A DNA stretch of 38,911 nt from Bacteroidales bacterium (GTDB lineage: Bacteria; Bacteroidota; Bacteroidia; Bacteroidales; P3), in NCBI GenBank assembly GCA_031274555.1, contig JAISPZ010000014.1:1-38911 (forward strand). Reading direction: 5' to 3'. Position numbers and translations under genes: made by a program. Below, piece by piece: positions 1-9,400 of the stretch (position 1 is the stretch's first letter; each line of letters opens with the position of its first letter). The notes below the pieces were generated by a model. The model made no database searches, was not told the origin of the DNA, and saw nothing but the letters and a program-made list of their open reading frames with translations.

Positions 1-447
1 ATGGATGATATGGTGATATGGGGTGACGACAAAGATAAATTGCTTGCGCAGTCAAGGGATATTCAGAATTTTCTGCGCGAAAAACTGCTACTCGACCTCA
101 AAGAGATTTGTCATAATAAGACGTCTGTCGGCGTACCTTTTCTGGGCTACAGGATTATGAATGACCGTTTGAGGCTGCTGCCAAACTCTAAGCGACGATA
201 TGCAAGAAAGATGAAAGAATATAAGGCTATGTACGATAGTGGGCTTTGGAGTGAACCTGTCTATATGAGTCACGTCATGCCTGCCACATCTTTTGTACAA
301 AAAGCGGACAGCGCAGGCTTTCTCCGTAACACTCTCACCAAAATCAATTACGAATTACGAATTACGAATTACGAAAACCAACAGTCATTACATGCACAAA
401 CAATATGCACAAACAGCAAGTGCGTCAGCAATAATTCTAAATTCTAA
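1..447 (+). CDS. Reverse transcriptase, C-terminal part (cut by window edge)
   Basis: The first codons read MDDMVIW, the second half of the YxDD catalytic motif of reverse transcriptases, so the gene begins upstream of the window and the ATG at position 1 is not its start. About 45 residues later comes GVPFLGYRI, the conserved block after the catalytic motif in group II intron-like and diversity-generating retroelement (DGR) enzymes, followed by a basic stretch (SKRRYARKMKEY) and ADSAGFLRN, which resembles the thumb end of DGR-type enzymes. From about residue 115 the protein is encoded by 7-bp repeats and low-complexity DNA (NYELRITNYENQ onward), so the natural C-terminus was probably lost or replaced. 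No maturase or HNH domain is visible in this part. Reverse transcriptase is nearly certain; the DGR assignment is an inference from the C-terminal motifs, and a group II intron or other retron-type enzyme remains possible. Confidence 0.75.
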   Translation: MDDMVIWGDDKDKLLAQSRDIQNFLREKLLLDLKEICHNKTSVGVPFLGYRIMNDRLRLLPNSKRRYARKMKEYKAMYDSGLWSEPVYMSHVMPATSFVQKADSAGFLRNTLTKINYELRITNYENQQSLHAQTICTNSKCVSNNSKF

Positions 448-528
448 ATTCTAAATTCTAACTGCGTCAGCAATAATTGACAATTGACAATTAACAATTG
501 ACAATTAACAACTGCGTCAGCCGTAATT
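346..528. repeat. Heptanucleotide AATTNNN arrays separated by a 16-bp repeat
   Basis: Three tandem blocks of 7-bp units follow one another: AATTACG four times (346-373), AATTCTA four times (433-460), and five units of AATTGAC or AATTAAC (475-509). Between and after them a 16-bp sequence, TGCGTCAGCAATAATT, occurs at 421-436 and 463-478, with a variant (TGCGTCAGCCGTAATT) at 513-528. The first blocks lie in the degenerate 3' end of the reverse transcriptase reading frame and the rest fill the gap to the next gene. All repeats were counted directly from the sequence. Their function is unknown. They resemble in style the short tandemly repeated heptamers known from cyanobacteria, without any implied relationship. 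Confidence 0.9.
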
Positions 529-548
529 CGTAATGTACTAAAAATTTC

Positions 549-556
549 TACCTTTG
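549..556 (+). promoter_or_regulatory. -7 promoter element TACCTTTG
   Basis: TACCTTTG fits the Bacteroidetes -7 consensus TAnnTTTG. It lies 36 nt before the ATG at 593 and so marks that ATG, not the internal one at 731, as the original start of the Schlafen-type gene. No clear TTG is seen at the -33 distance, so this is a partial promoter match. Confidence 0.55.
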
Positions 557-592
557 TAGATATTGTCGTCAGGCAAAACTAAAAAATATCAA

Positions 593-2362
593 ATGATTAC
601 AAAGCAAGAATTAGTTAATTTCTTAAACGATACCGAGAGCTATCGTATTGAACGAACCACCTCGACAGACAATATGGATAAGTTCTGTTAGGCTATCTGC
701 GCCTATTCTAATGACCTTTCGGGCAGTGGCATGAATGGTTATTTAATTCTTGGTGCTCATGATGACGGAAAATTGTCAGGTCTGAAAGTTAATGATAAAT
801 TGTTGTTGCAAATATCCAATATCCGAACAGACGGAAATATTTTGCCTCAACCCGTAATGGCTGTTGAAAAATTTACTTTTGACGATGGTGATTTGTTAGT
901 AGTAGAAGTACAGCCGTCTGAATTGCCACCGATACGCTATCGGGGGCGGGTGTGGGTTAGAGTTGGACCAAGAAAAAGTATAGCTTCAGAAGCCGAACAA
1001 AAAATTTTGACAGAACGACGGTTGTCCAATATCCGCACGTTTGATGCTATGCCATGTATAGGGACTTCTACCGCTGACCTTGATATTCCGATTATTAAAA
1101 AAGATTTTTTTCCACAGGCGGTTGCCGAAGAAATATTGGCGGAAGACACGCGAAGCATTGAAGAACAATTGTCCTCTCTGGGATTTTATGATTTGCGCTA
1201 TAACTGTCCGACCTGTGGGGCAATTATCCTTTTTGGATTAAATCCTGAACGGTATATTCACGGTTCTTATGTTCAGTATGTTCGTTTTAAGGGGACGGAC
1301 AAAGCTACTGATATTATCAATGAATTTAAGTTTAATGGCAATCTTTGCAGGGGGTTAGTGAAAATAGATAATTTTATAGAAACAAGTGTTTCGGCGAAAC
1401 GACCTATTCCTGTTAGTGTTTTGAGAGAAGAAACGGTTTCTAACTATCCGTATTGGGCTACTCGTGAGTTGCTTATGAACGCTATTATGCACCGTGATTA
1501 TGAATCGAATGCCCCGATTCAGTTTTATGAATATGATGACAGGATTGAAATATTAAATGCGGGCGGATTGTATGGAAAGGTACGTCCGAACAATTTTCCT
1601 AACGTAAACGATTACCGCAATCCATTCATTGCCGAAGCCATGAAAATATTGGGTTATGTAAATCGTTTCGGCAGAGGTATAGATCGTGTCCAAAAAGAAT
1701 TGATAGATAATGGCAACGGAAAGGCATCTTTTGATCTTTCATTAACTACGGCTTTTAGGGTGGTGGAAAAAATTTCTGAAAGATATTTTGAGGAAGGTTT
1801 CGGTGAGGATAAGGAATACATTACCGCACCAGATACCCCGCAAGATACCCCGCAAGATACCCCGCAAGATACCGCACCAGATACCGCACTAATTACCGCA
1901 CCAGATACCGCACCAGATACCGTACCAGATACCGCACCAGATACCGCACCAGTTACCCCGCAAGATACCCCGCAAGATACCCCGCAAGATACCCCGCAAG
2001 ATACCGCACCAGTTACCGCACCAGATACCGCACCAGATACCGCACCAGATACCGCACCAGATACCGCACCAGATACCGCACCAGATACCGCACCAGATAC
2101 CGCACCAGATATCGCACCAGATACCCCGCAAGATACCGCACTAATAGAAGAATTAACTGCAGTAATGAAAGGGGAGATGACTCGCCAAGAAATACAGACG
2201 AAATTAAACATTTCTCACAAACAACATTTTCTTAAATCTTACCTGCGACCCGCATTGGAGCAAAATATCATAGAGCGTACTATTCCAGGCAAACCGAACA
2301 GCAAGCTGCAAAAATATAGACTTACACGATTGGGAGTAATGCTAAAAAAAATAGCATCTTAA
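593..2362 (+). pseudogene. Schlafen-type ATP-binding regulator (AlbA_2 / HATPase_4), interrupted by an in-frame TAG
   Basis: The original frame starts with ATG at 593 (MITKQELVNFLNDTESYRIE) and stays open to 2362 except for one TAG at 689-691, where relatives usually have Glu (DKFCE-AICA), so a single GAG to TAG change explains it. The intact remainder can restart at 731. Domains: AlbA_2/Schlafen DNA-binding region to about residue 150 (GYLILGAHDDGKLSGL, then PPIRYRGRVWVRVGPRK), a GHKL-type ATP-binding C-terminal region (ELLMNAIMHRDY, then GRGIDRVQKEL), a linker of about 105 residues built of TAPD and TPQD units, and a winged-helix end (YLRPALEQNIIERTIPGKP). Such proteins are thought to be DNA-binding transcription regulators. 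It stands alone beside a reverse transcriptase fragment. It may be a pseudogene, be expressed from 731 without its first 46 codons, or be read through. Confidence 0.8.
1823..2144 (+). repeat. In-frame 12-bp tandem repeat encoding TAPD/TPQD
   Basis: About 27 units of 12 bp alternate between two main forms, ACCGCACCAGAT (TAPD) and ACCCCGCAAGAT (TPQD), with a few variants (V for A, I or V for D). Because 12 is a multiple of 3, gain or loss of units keeps the frame open. Similar but shorter Thr-Pro-Gln-Val/Asp linkers occur in other members of this protein family. The opposite strand also stays open over the array, producing a spurious frame of repeated GIWC or SGAV units. Confidence 0.92.
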
Positions 2363-2376
2363 TCGCTTGAAATTAT

Positions 2377-2384
2377 TATCTTTG
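2377..2384 (+). promoter_or_regulatory. -7 promoter element TATCTTTG
   Basis: A perfect TAnnTTTG match ends 6 nt before the ATG of the following glycosyltransferase gene. With transcription normally starting a few bases after this element, the mRNA would be leaderless or nearly so. No TTG box is seen at the usual 19-21 bp upstream distance. Confidence 0.6.
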
Positions 2385-2390
2385 TAGAAT

Positions 2391-3230
2391 ATGAAAGTCA
2401 AAAAAGTTGCAGTTGTTACAATGGCGCGTAACGATGAGTTCTTTCTCAATCGTTGGATTGCGTATTATGGCAGGCAGTTTGGTGAAGAAAATCTTTTTGT
2501 TTATCTCGACGGTGAAGACCAGCCAATACCTGCCAAAGCTGGTAGGGCAAATGTAATACATGTAAAGCGTGTTGCCGAGCAGGTTGTAAAAGCGGAAAAA
2601 CGCCGACTTGGTTTTTTGTCGCAGAGAGCTAAAGAACTTTTTTCTTCCTACGATTTAGTCATAGGAGTTGATGCAGACGAATTTCTTGCATTAGATCCCT
2701 TATGCAAAAAAAGCCTGCACGAATATTTGAGTGAGTTGCCTGTCCGCACCTCTGTTTCGGCTCTCGGCGTGGACGTTGGTCAGGATACAAATATAGAAAA
2801 AGCACTTGACCTTGATAAGCCGTTTTTGCTTCAACGCAGTTATGCTTTTATCTCGTCCCGCTACACGAAACCTGTTGTTATTGCACGTCCTGTGCGTTGG
2901 GGTTCGGGATTCCACAGAGTAAAATGGCACAATTTTCATATCAACAAAAATCTTTATCTCTTTCATTTTGGGTCTGTGGACTACGATATGATAATGGACA
3001 GGTTTAAGGATAAAGACCGTATGGCAACAGGCAGGGCGCGACATATAAAAAAACGTCTTAAAACCATTCTTCTCATCACCGCAAAAAAAGCGAAAGACGG
3101 TAACAGGTGGCTTCCAGTTGCGCGACTTATGCAAACGGTTTTTCGTCCGATTTATGCCTATAATAAGCCATCAATGCTTTTTTGGAAATTAATTGTTAAA
3201 CTTCCCGAAAGATTTAAAAATATTGTATAA
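2391..3230 (+). CDS. Glycosyltransferase family 2-like protein (Glyco_tranf_2_4 type)
   Basis: This 279-residue protein opens with KVAVVTMARNDEFFLNRWI, the nucleotide-sugar fold start seen in the Glyco_tranf_2_4 group of GT2-like enzymes. An acidic metal-binding motif follows at about residues 91-95 (VIGVDADEFL). Later it has KWHNFHI and LYLFHFGSVDYD, the His- and Asp-rich blocks usual for this group. There is no signal peptide and no clear membrane segment, so it should act in the cytoplasm or at the inner membrane face. It converges with the minus-strand polysaccharide operon that ends 72 bp away, which suggests a shared role in surface glycan building. Donor and acceptor sugars cannot be told. 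Start chosen as the first ATG, directly after the promoter element. Confidence 0.8.
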   Translation: MKVKKVAVVTMARNDEFFLNRWIAYYGRQFGEENLFVYLDGEDQPIPAKAGRANVIHVKRVAEQVVKAEKRRLGFLSQRAKELFSSYDLVIGVDADEFLALDPLCKKSLHEYLSELPVRTSVSALGVDVGQDTNIEKALDLDKPFLLQRSYAFISSRYTKPVVIARPVRWGSGFHRVKWHNFHINKNLYLFHFGSVDYDMIMDRFKDKDRMATGRARHIKKRLKTILLITAKKAKDGNRWLPVARLMQTVFRPIYAYNKPSMLFWKLIVKLPERFKNIV

Positions 3231-3302
3231 TGACTTGTCTTTGGATGGACGATGGTGATGTCGATTGGCAGGTAAAGAATATGATTATAACATTAACAAT
3301 GG

Positions 3303-4082
3303 CTAAGCGAACCATTGGTCTAAATATTTCGTAAATCTTCCTGTCCATACGCCGGGAATTTTTATACAGTGCTCTTTGGCGAATTGCTGACGAAACTCCT
3401 TCGCTTTGAGCCATCCGTCGTGTCGCTTTTTCTTGGCGACAGGGTCAGGTGAGGTTAAGATAGAGTTTTCGTTTTTTTTATAATAGTATGTTGCGTCAGG
3501 AACGGTAACTACCTTGTCGGCAAAGAATACTGCCTGTAAGGAAAAAGGCAGGTCTTCTATAACTCGACCTACTTCAAAGTGCAAATCTTGTTTCTCTAAA
3601 AAACTCTTTCTGAAAAGATATCTCCACACATATCCCCATCTTCCTACTTTTGTGATTTTCATTTTATCATCAGTGGAAGAAAGCACCTGTAAGTGCTCGT
3701 ACAACAATGTGCGGTGCGGACATGGTTCATTTTCCATACCTGCACAATATATGTCTGCGTCCACCTGTGCGTTAGCTTCCGCTAACTTTTGATAAAATTC
3801 TGCATTTATCAAGTCATCTACATCCATAAAATGGATGTATTCCCCTGTTGCAATTTTTATACCTATATTTCTTGCTGCTGAAAGTCCTTTGTTCTCTTGC
3901 CTGAAAATTTTGACGGAGTATTTTTTTAGTTTCTCGGGCGAACTGTCTGTTGAGCCGTCATCAATCACAATAATTTCTAAATTTTTGTACGTTTGCTGTA
4001 AGAGATTGTTCATACAGACATCAATATATTTCTCACCGTTATAGACCGGCACGATTACGCTTATCAGTCGATTTTTATTCAT
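3303..4082 (-). CDS. Family 2 glycosyltransferase (GT-A)
   Basis: This 259-residue protein shows the classic GT2 N-terminal half: LISVIVPVYNGEKYI, then EIIVIDDGSTDSS, then ENKGLSAARNIGI and the metal-binding DVDD at residues 87-90. This fold transfers a sugar from a nucleotide-sugar donor to a growing glycan on the cytoplasmic membrane face. The C-terminal half contains RVIEDLPFSLQAVF, a typical acceptor-side block with the ED pair of inverting enzymes. Its ATG overlaps the TGA of the upstream capsule-type transferase gene by 4 bp (ATGA), so the two are translationally coupled. It is the last gene of a three-gene polysaccharide operon. The sugar specificity cannot be read from the sequence. 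Confidence 0.9.
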   Translation of the reverse strand: MNKNRLISVIVPVYNGEKYIDVCMNNLLQQTYKNLEIIVIDDGSTDSSPEKLKKYSVKIFRQENKGLSAARNIGIKIATGEYIHFMDVDDLINAEFYQKLAEANAQVDADIYCAGMENEPCPHRTLLYEHLQVLSSTDDKMKITKVGRWGYVWRYLFRKSFLEKQDLHFEVGRVIEDLPFSLQAVFFADKVVTVPDATYYYKKNENSILTSPDPVAKKKRHDGWLKAKEFRQQFAKEHCIKIPGVWTGRFTKYLDQWFA

Positions 4083-4978
4083 AATGTCAATTTTATCAGA
4101 TGTGCATAATAACTATTTTCCGAAACCTTGTTTGGAATATTGTGATGACTTAATTTTTGAAAAAAAGAATTTGCCGTCAGATGCCTAAATTCTTCTTCAT
4201 CAAATTTTTTATACAATTTTTCCTTAATAAGCCTGTGGGTAGGCTCCTGGTCCATGTTAGGCATTTGCCGATAAAATTTTTTTGCCGTAACATTGTTCAT
4301 AATCATTGTCTGGAACATCAACTGATGTTGAAAATAATCTATCGCCATATTTTCACTTTTCCAGTATTCAAAACACAATGTGCGCCACGCATCTAACAGG
4401 AACGCCCCTTTAGCACTACGTATAAAACAGTTTTGCATAAACGAATAAGAGCAGTCCCCACTCAGGGCATGAAAAACAAAAAAATTAAGTTCGTCAATCC
4501 ATTGTGGAATTTCGCCTGTCATATAATTTGTTGCGTCTGACCAATAGCCGCCATGTCTGTAAAGTAATTCCAACCGCACCAAATCCGAAAAATGTGCATA
4601 CCCAATTCTGCCTGACCGAAATCTGTCATGGATAAAAGCTGGTAAATCAGTATAATGTGACAGCGTTTTGTTCTCAACTATAACATGTTTCCTCTGACCG
4701 CAAAATTTCTCAGCAGTGCGAAAACAGGCTTGCACTAATTCTGGTGCAGCGTCCTTCCCTTGCGCCCAATATTGCCAAAGCGTTTCAGGCGTTTCGTGCG
4801 AAATTGTTTGTGGTTGAAGATTTGCAATTTTTGGAACATAATTTTTGGCAAAAAATCTGACGGAAATTGTTTGTTTAATTCTCTCGTGATGCTTGCGTCT
4901 AAAACGCTGCCCCAACAAAGCGGGCAGTCGTGTCATCAAAAAACTGTAAAACCGAAACCAACGTAACTTTAATGTCAT
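4079..4978 (-). CDS. Capsular polysaccharide synthesis-type glycosyltransferase (GT32-like)
   Basis: This 299-residue protein matches the capsular polysaccharide synthesis family, related to GT32 transferases. Visible blocks are ETLWQYWAQGKDAAPELVQ near the N-terminus, then VIVENKTLSHYTDLP, then HFSDLVRLELLYRHGGYWSD. The last block carries the Asp residues and the GGYW loop that correspond to the donor and metal site. The N-terminus is basic (RFRRKHHERIK) without a signal peptide, fitting peripheral membrane association in the cytoplasm. It sits 6 bp after the O-antigen ligase-like gene and overlaps the next gene by 4 bp. The product probably adds a sugar to an O-antigen, capsule or anchoring polysaccharide repeat unit. 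Confidence 0.85.
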   Translation of the reverse strand: MTLKLRWFRFYSFLMTRLPALLGQRFRRKHHERIKQTISVRFFAKNYVPKIANLQPQTISHETPETLWQYWAQGKDAAPELVQACFRTAEKFCGQRKHVIVENKTLSHYTDLPAFIHDRFRSGRIGYAHFSDLVRLELLYRHGGYWSDATNYMTGEIPQWIDELNFFVFHALSGDCSYSFMQNCFIRSAKGAFLLDAWRTLCFEYWKSENMAIDYFQHQLMFQTMIMNNVTAKKFYRQMPNMDQEPTHRLIKEKLYKKFDEEEFRHLTANSFFQKLSHHNIPNKVSENSYYAHLIKLTL

Positions 4979-4984
4979 ACTAAA

Positions 4985-6292
4985 TCAATCTCTGTTTCTT
5001 GTTTGAAAAAAAATAAAAAATATAACGAAAAGTAGTGGCGATGATATTTGATTACTTATATATATATCTTCTACGGAGCAGCAGACAAACACAAGTATAA
5101 CGGCAACAAGCAGTGGCGACACCCATTTTTTTTGCACCATTTTGAATATCGGATATACAAAAAGAGAAATTAAAAAAAGAAGTCCTGTAATTCCATAAGA
5201 ATGTAGATAGGATAGATATTGATTATGATGATGAGAAAATTTTCCGGGACCGATATAACTAAATTGTCCAGCTTGGCAATAATAGTCATACAGGCAAGCA
5301 AGCGACCATTGAGAGCCTGTTCCCGCAATAAAATATTCTTTCCAGTGCGAAAGAAGAATTTGCCATATTGTGAGGCGTATCGGCACAGAAGTCGTGTCTT
5401 TCCCACTGTAATAGAAATCTTTTACATCAATCCCTATTCTGGAAAATCTTCCCAGAAAGCTATCGGGCAAAGAACTAAAAATTAAAATAATTACCGTAGC
5501 AAAAATGGAGAAGACAAGTAATTTTTTTCCTTTTGACAGTTTATTAAAAGTGAAAACAGCAATAAATAAAAATCCAACAAGAAAGCCTATAATGACACCT
5601 CTGGTGACTGTCACCATCAGGAAAAATGAATTTATAATAAATATTATAATCCAACCGAAGCGTTTCCATCGTTTTGTTTTTCCCACTAAATAAAATGCGA
5701 ATAATGCTCCAATGGCAGGGTAGAGAGAAAATGTTTTTAGAAATACTTTTATCCAGGGGATGTTGCTTCCACCCGCTGTCAGGCGCAGATAAAACATATT
5801 TGCCAATAATGTTTTGGGTTGTGCAAACTCCCAAATATGGTAGTGCGTAAAGAGAACTATAAATCCACTTATGACAGTACCGATACTGAATATTGCCAAC
5901 ACTTTTCTGTATTCGCGCTTGTTTATCCTTAGCCCCAATGCAAGTGCTATGCAGGGTAGAACGGCAAAGTCGAAAAGAATTTTGAAAGTTTCGTTATATC
6001 TTGGGACGGCATTTTGGATAGGGGGGAACAGAGCGTGAAAGAGGGATAGCAAAAGGGCAACGATAGAAAATCCCAAAAGGATTAAGAGATATATTTTCTC
6101 GCTCTTATGTCTTGCGAGGAACGTGATACTGTCTTTTAGTCTTACGACAAAAACGTACAAGCATAAAGTCAGTGCGAGTGGATATACGATAAGTGTAGTA
6201 ATAGCTCCTGTGATACCAAGAACAGCCGAAAATAACAGCAGTAAGGTGAGGTCAAACGAGCGATTTATGGTAATGGGATTTCTGGGAGTCAT
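4985..6292 (-). CDS. O-antigen ligase/polymerase family membrane protein (Wzy_C-like)
   Basis: This polytopic inner-membrane protein of about 435 residues has ten or more hydrophobic segments and a large periplasmic loop before the last segments. The loop (GTGSQWSLACLYDYYC, then GKFSHHHNQYLSYLHSYG) carries the H-x-x-N-x-x-L signature of the O-antigen ligase/polymerase family. Members join O-antigen to lipid A-core or polymerise repeat units in the periplasm. The frame extends 34 codons further upstream to 6394, but the start is placed at the ATG at 6292, because it lies 6 nt after a TAACTTTG promoter element and begins just before the first membrane segment. It leads the operon with the two transferases downstream. 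Ligase and polymerase cannot be separated by eye. Confidence 0.85.
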   Translation of the reverse strand: MTPRNPITINRSFDLTLLLLFSAVLGITGAITTLIVYPLALTLCLYVFVVRLKDSITFLARHKSEKIYLLILLGFSIVALLLSLFHALFPPIQNAVPRYNETFKILFDFAVLPCIALALGLRINKREYRKVLAIFSIGTVISGFIVLFTHYHIWEFAQPKTLLANMFYLRLTAGGSNIPWIKVFLKTFSLYPAIGALFAFYLVGKTKRWKRFGWIIIFIINSFFLMVTVTRGVIIGFLVGFLFIAVFTFNKLSKGKKLLVFSIFATVIILIFSSLPDSFLGRFSRIGIDVKDFYYSGKDTTSVPIRLTIWQILLSHWKEYFIAGTGSQWSLACLYDYYCQAGQFSYIGPGKFSHHHNQYLSYLHSYGITGLLFLISLFVYPIFKMVQKKWVSPLLVAVILVFVCCSVEDIYISNQISSPLLFVIFFIFFQTRNRD

Positions 6293-6298
6293 ATCTTG

Positions 6299-6306
6299 CA
6301 AAGTTA
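6299..6306 (-). promoter_or_regulatory. -7 promoter element TAACTTTG for the polysaccharide operon
   Basis: On the minus strand TAACTTTG fits TAnnTTTG and ends 6 nt before the ATG at 6292. This supports the later start of the O-antigen ligase-like gene and implies a leaderless or nearly leaderless transcript. No TTG box was found at the expected -33 position. Confidence 0.5.
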
Positions 6307-6411
6307 GCAAGAAACTGCAAATTATTTTATGAATTTGTGAACAAGTGTTCCTGCTTGCAGTAGATATTCTCCGTGAGGCAGGGTAGAAAGACATAACGGA
6401 AGTAAATATCT

Positions 6412-9400
6412 TTACTCCTTAACAAATTTTGAAACAAAAAATTGTTCGTTTGCGGTATTGATTTTTAGTATATAAATTCCTGCAGGAAAAGAGGAAACAT
6501 TAATTGTATCTTCAAAATATGGTTTTTTATAAAACATTTTGCCTTCAACGTTATAAATTTCTATGCTATTAATCTTTTTATTTTCAGGAAATTTTATTCT
6601 TAAAACGTCTTTAACAGGGTTAGGGAAGACTTTAATTGGATTATTTATATGAGGTGAGTGTACGCTTAATTCTTCGCCGTCCTGTAAATTAAACACAGAC
6701 ATAACTTTATAATCATCATCTCCTGCGGGAATGGTATAGAAAAATGCCACGCAGAAATTGTAGAGTGGGTATTTCCGATTGTAAATTACGTTTCCACTGA
6801 CATCTTTTGGCTCTCCGCTTGCAGGTGTGTAGCTACTCAAATTGTTATTGTAATGCGGATAAATATATTTGCCGTTGCCGTCTTTTAAATTGGGATTGAT
6901 GTAGTCGAAATATCCTGTCGCAGTGTCGCTGTCGCGCAAATTGCCATGCCCCTTACCACCGCTACCACTTATATAATCAACATTTTCGCCCGCATACACT
7001 ACGTCAATTTTGCCTGTAAGATTGTTTGCACAAGTAAGAACTACTGTGTCGCCATTGATAGAGAAATTGGAGATTGACTGTACGACATTGTCATTATAGA
7101 CTTCAAAACCATAGTTACGCACTTTTTTCAATGTTTTTTCATCAAAGGTTAGAGGCAAATGCGGAACGTGGAATTTTACAATTACTTGTTTCAGATTATC
7201 AGGGTTACGCATAAGTTGTTGAGGTTGTAAGGGATAAAATTTTTTTCCCAAAATTTGTGTTTCCCAATAAACTTTTCCAAGCATTTCTCCAAACCAGCGT
7301 GTTCCGTTAGCATCAAGGTGTCCGCCCCAATCGGTCATTGGATATACAGGACCTGCGCAAACCATATCCTCATTTTCGTTTGTGGCTTCAAGTTGAGCCA
7401 TTGTGATAGTCAATGGATTTTTAGCCCATTGATGACCAACCTCATAAGAAATAAAGAGCGGCTTTGTACTTTGTCCGTAAACTGCCTGAACATCATTTTG
7501 CATATCATTTTTTAGTTGCACAAAACGCTGTTTATAAGTTGCTTGTGCTGTGGAATAATCGTAGTCGCTTTCGCCCTGCATCCAAAATATGGCAGGACAT
7601 TCTATGTTACTGCCCGAAAGATTGGCAAGTTTTTTGCCTTGCACAAGTGACTGATAGAAGTTGTAGTAGAGCCATTTTTCTGCATAACTTTTTGAAAGTT
7701 GCTCAATGCTTGTGCCGCCCACACCACAGGATGTGGCGATAAAACGGTTTTCTACATTTGGTGCTTCGCTTTCTTGTCGTTTGCGAATATAATTGGCAGT
7801 GGAAGTCACAGGACATTCAGCAACAAGATTATCGGCTTGGGCAGCAGTTGCTATAAGTGGCTTAAATTCGCTGAAATTGGTTGCACCCAGATGTGGTTGA
7901 ATCCAAACTTGGTCGCCAATCATGTAATTTCCTTTAACATTTTCGGTGGAGAGCGACATCCAGCTGTCATAGCCAACAGAAAGCGACTGTCCATAGAGAA
8001 TAAAATGTTGATAAAAGTGCGGATCATTGCTTGGCGACAGACCTGAAGGAATATGCTCAACAGAAAATGTTGCGTTTTCAATGCCATTCGACAAATCCAT
8101 TGTAAAAATATATTTTTCACCAAAATCAAGTCCTTTGCCATTTTTGAAATAAATGTGATTGCCGTCTGCCAAATTTTTGAAATATATTTCGTTGGTAAAG
8201 TCGCCTGCAAGTGTAATATCATTTGAAATAGTCTGCGGATTGGTCAAACTTTTGTAAAAAATCAAATTATTCAAAGCTGCATTCACTGTTTGTGGCGCAT
8301 AGAGCGTAAGCCTGTAATGCTTATCACCTATCGGTGTCATTGCCAATGCTTTTGTTCCGTCTGCAAAATTCCACGAACTTTCATTTTTGGTAATAGACGG
8401 TTTCCCCAACGCATTGCCACCGATAACCCATACAGTGCCTGAACCGTCTGCTTGCAAGTATCCAATTTGACCATTCACAAGTGGAATTATTCTGAAATAT
8501 TTCAAACGAAAATCGGCGGTAATTTTATATTCGCCTGTTGCTGCATCAAAATTGCCGTTTGTGTCGAAATAATCAGGGTCGAGCCACCAATTTGCAATAT
8601 CGTCAATACCGGAAACGTTGGCTGCTGTGCCATTTGTAATTATTCCACTGAAATTATATTCATTCTCTGAAACACGATAGAGTTGTTTGCCAAAAACATG
8701 AATATCAAGGTTGTTTGCAGCGTTGGTGGTTTTACTTAGTGAAAGTGTATTAGCCGAAGCATTGAGGATAAAAGTGTAGCTCGCACCGTATTCAAAAAGT
8801 ACACCCTCTTTAAGAACAACAGCAGTATCTTTTTGCACAAGATTATTGATTTCTGTCCCAACAAGTGTAAGACTGTTGCATAAATTTGAATTTGATGTTA
8901 AATCGCCGTTGAAACGGATGTTGATATTATCTACCGAAAGTGTTTGTCCTGCCACAAGTGTAAGGCGGTATTGGCTGTTGCCGATGGGCGACATTGCGAG
9001 CGATTTGTTTTCGCCTGCGAAGCAATCGGCATTGTTTGTTACAGCTGACGGCTTTCCAACACCTTGTCCGCAAACCCAAACAGTGCCTGTGAAAGTGGCA
9101 AGGTCATTTCCAATCATCGGCGCAACACGAAAATATTTGAGATTGAAATCGGCAGTAACGCGATATTTTCCTGTTTGTGCATTAAAATTTCCTTCTGGAG
9201 TAAAATAGTCGGGATCGAGATACCAATTTTGCAGGTCAAAAATCCCTGTGATATTAGCAGGTGCTCCATTGGTAATATTGCCTTCAAAGCGGAAGTTGTT
9301 GTTATCAATTTTGGTCATGGCAGTGCCGAAAATGCTCACATTACTGCGATCAATTGTGAGGGTAGCATTGTTTAAGCCATTCGACAAATCAATTGTAAAA

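Noticed and set aside
448-592. Template repeat of a diversity-generating retroelement
   Set aside because: The region consists of 7-bp repeats. No longer copy with adenine-specific differences was found elsewhere in the window by eye.
1654-2211. Minus-strand frames with SGAV or GIWC repeats over the 12-bp array
   Set aside because: They are the antisense of the TAPD/TPQD repeat. A 12-bp repeat without stops is open in several frames by itself; there is no promoter or recognisable protein.
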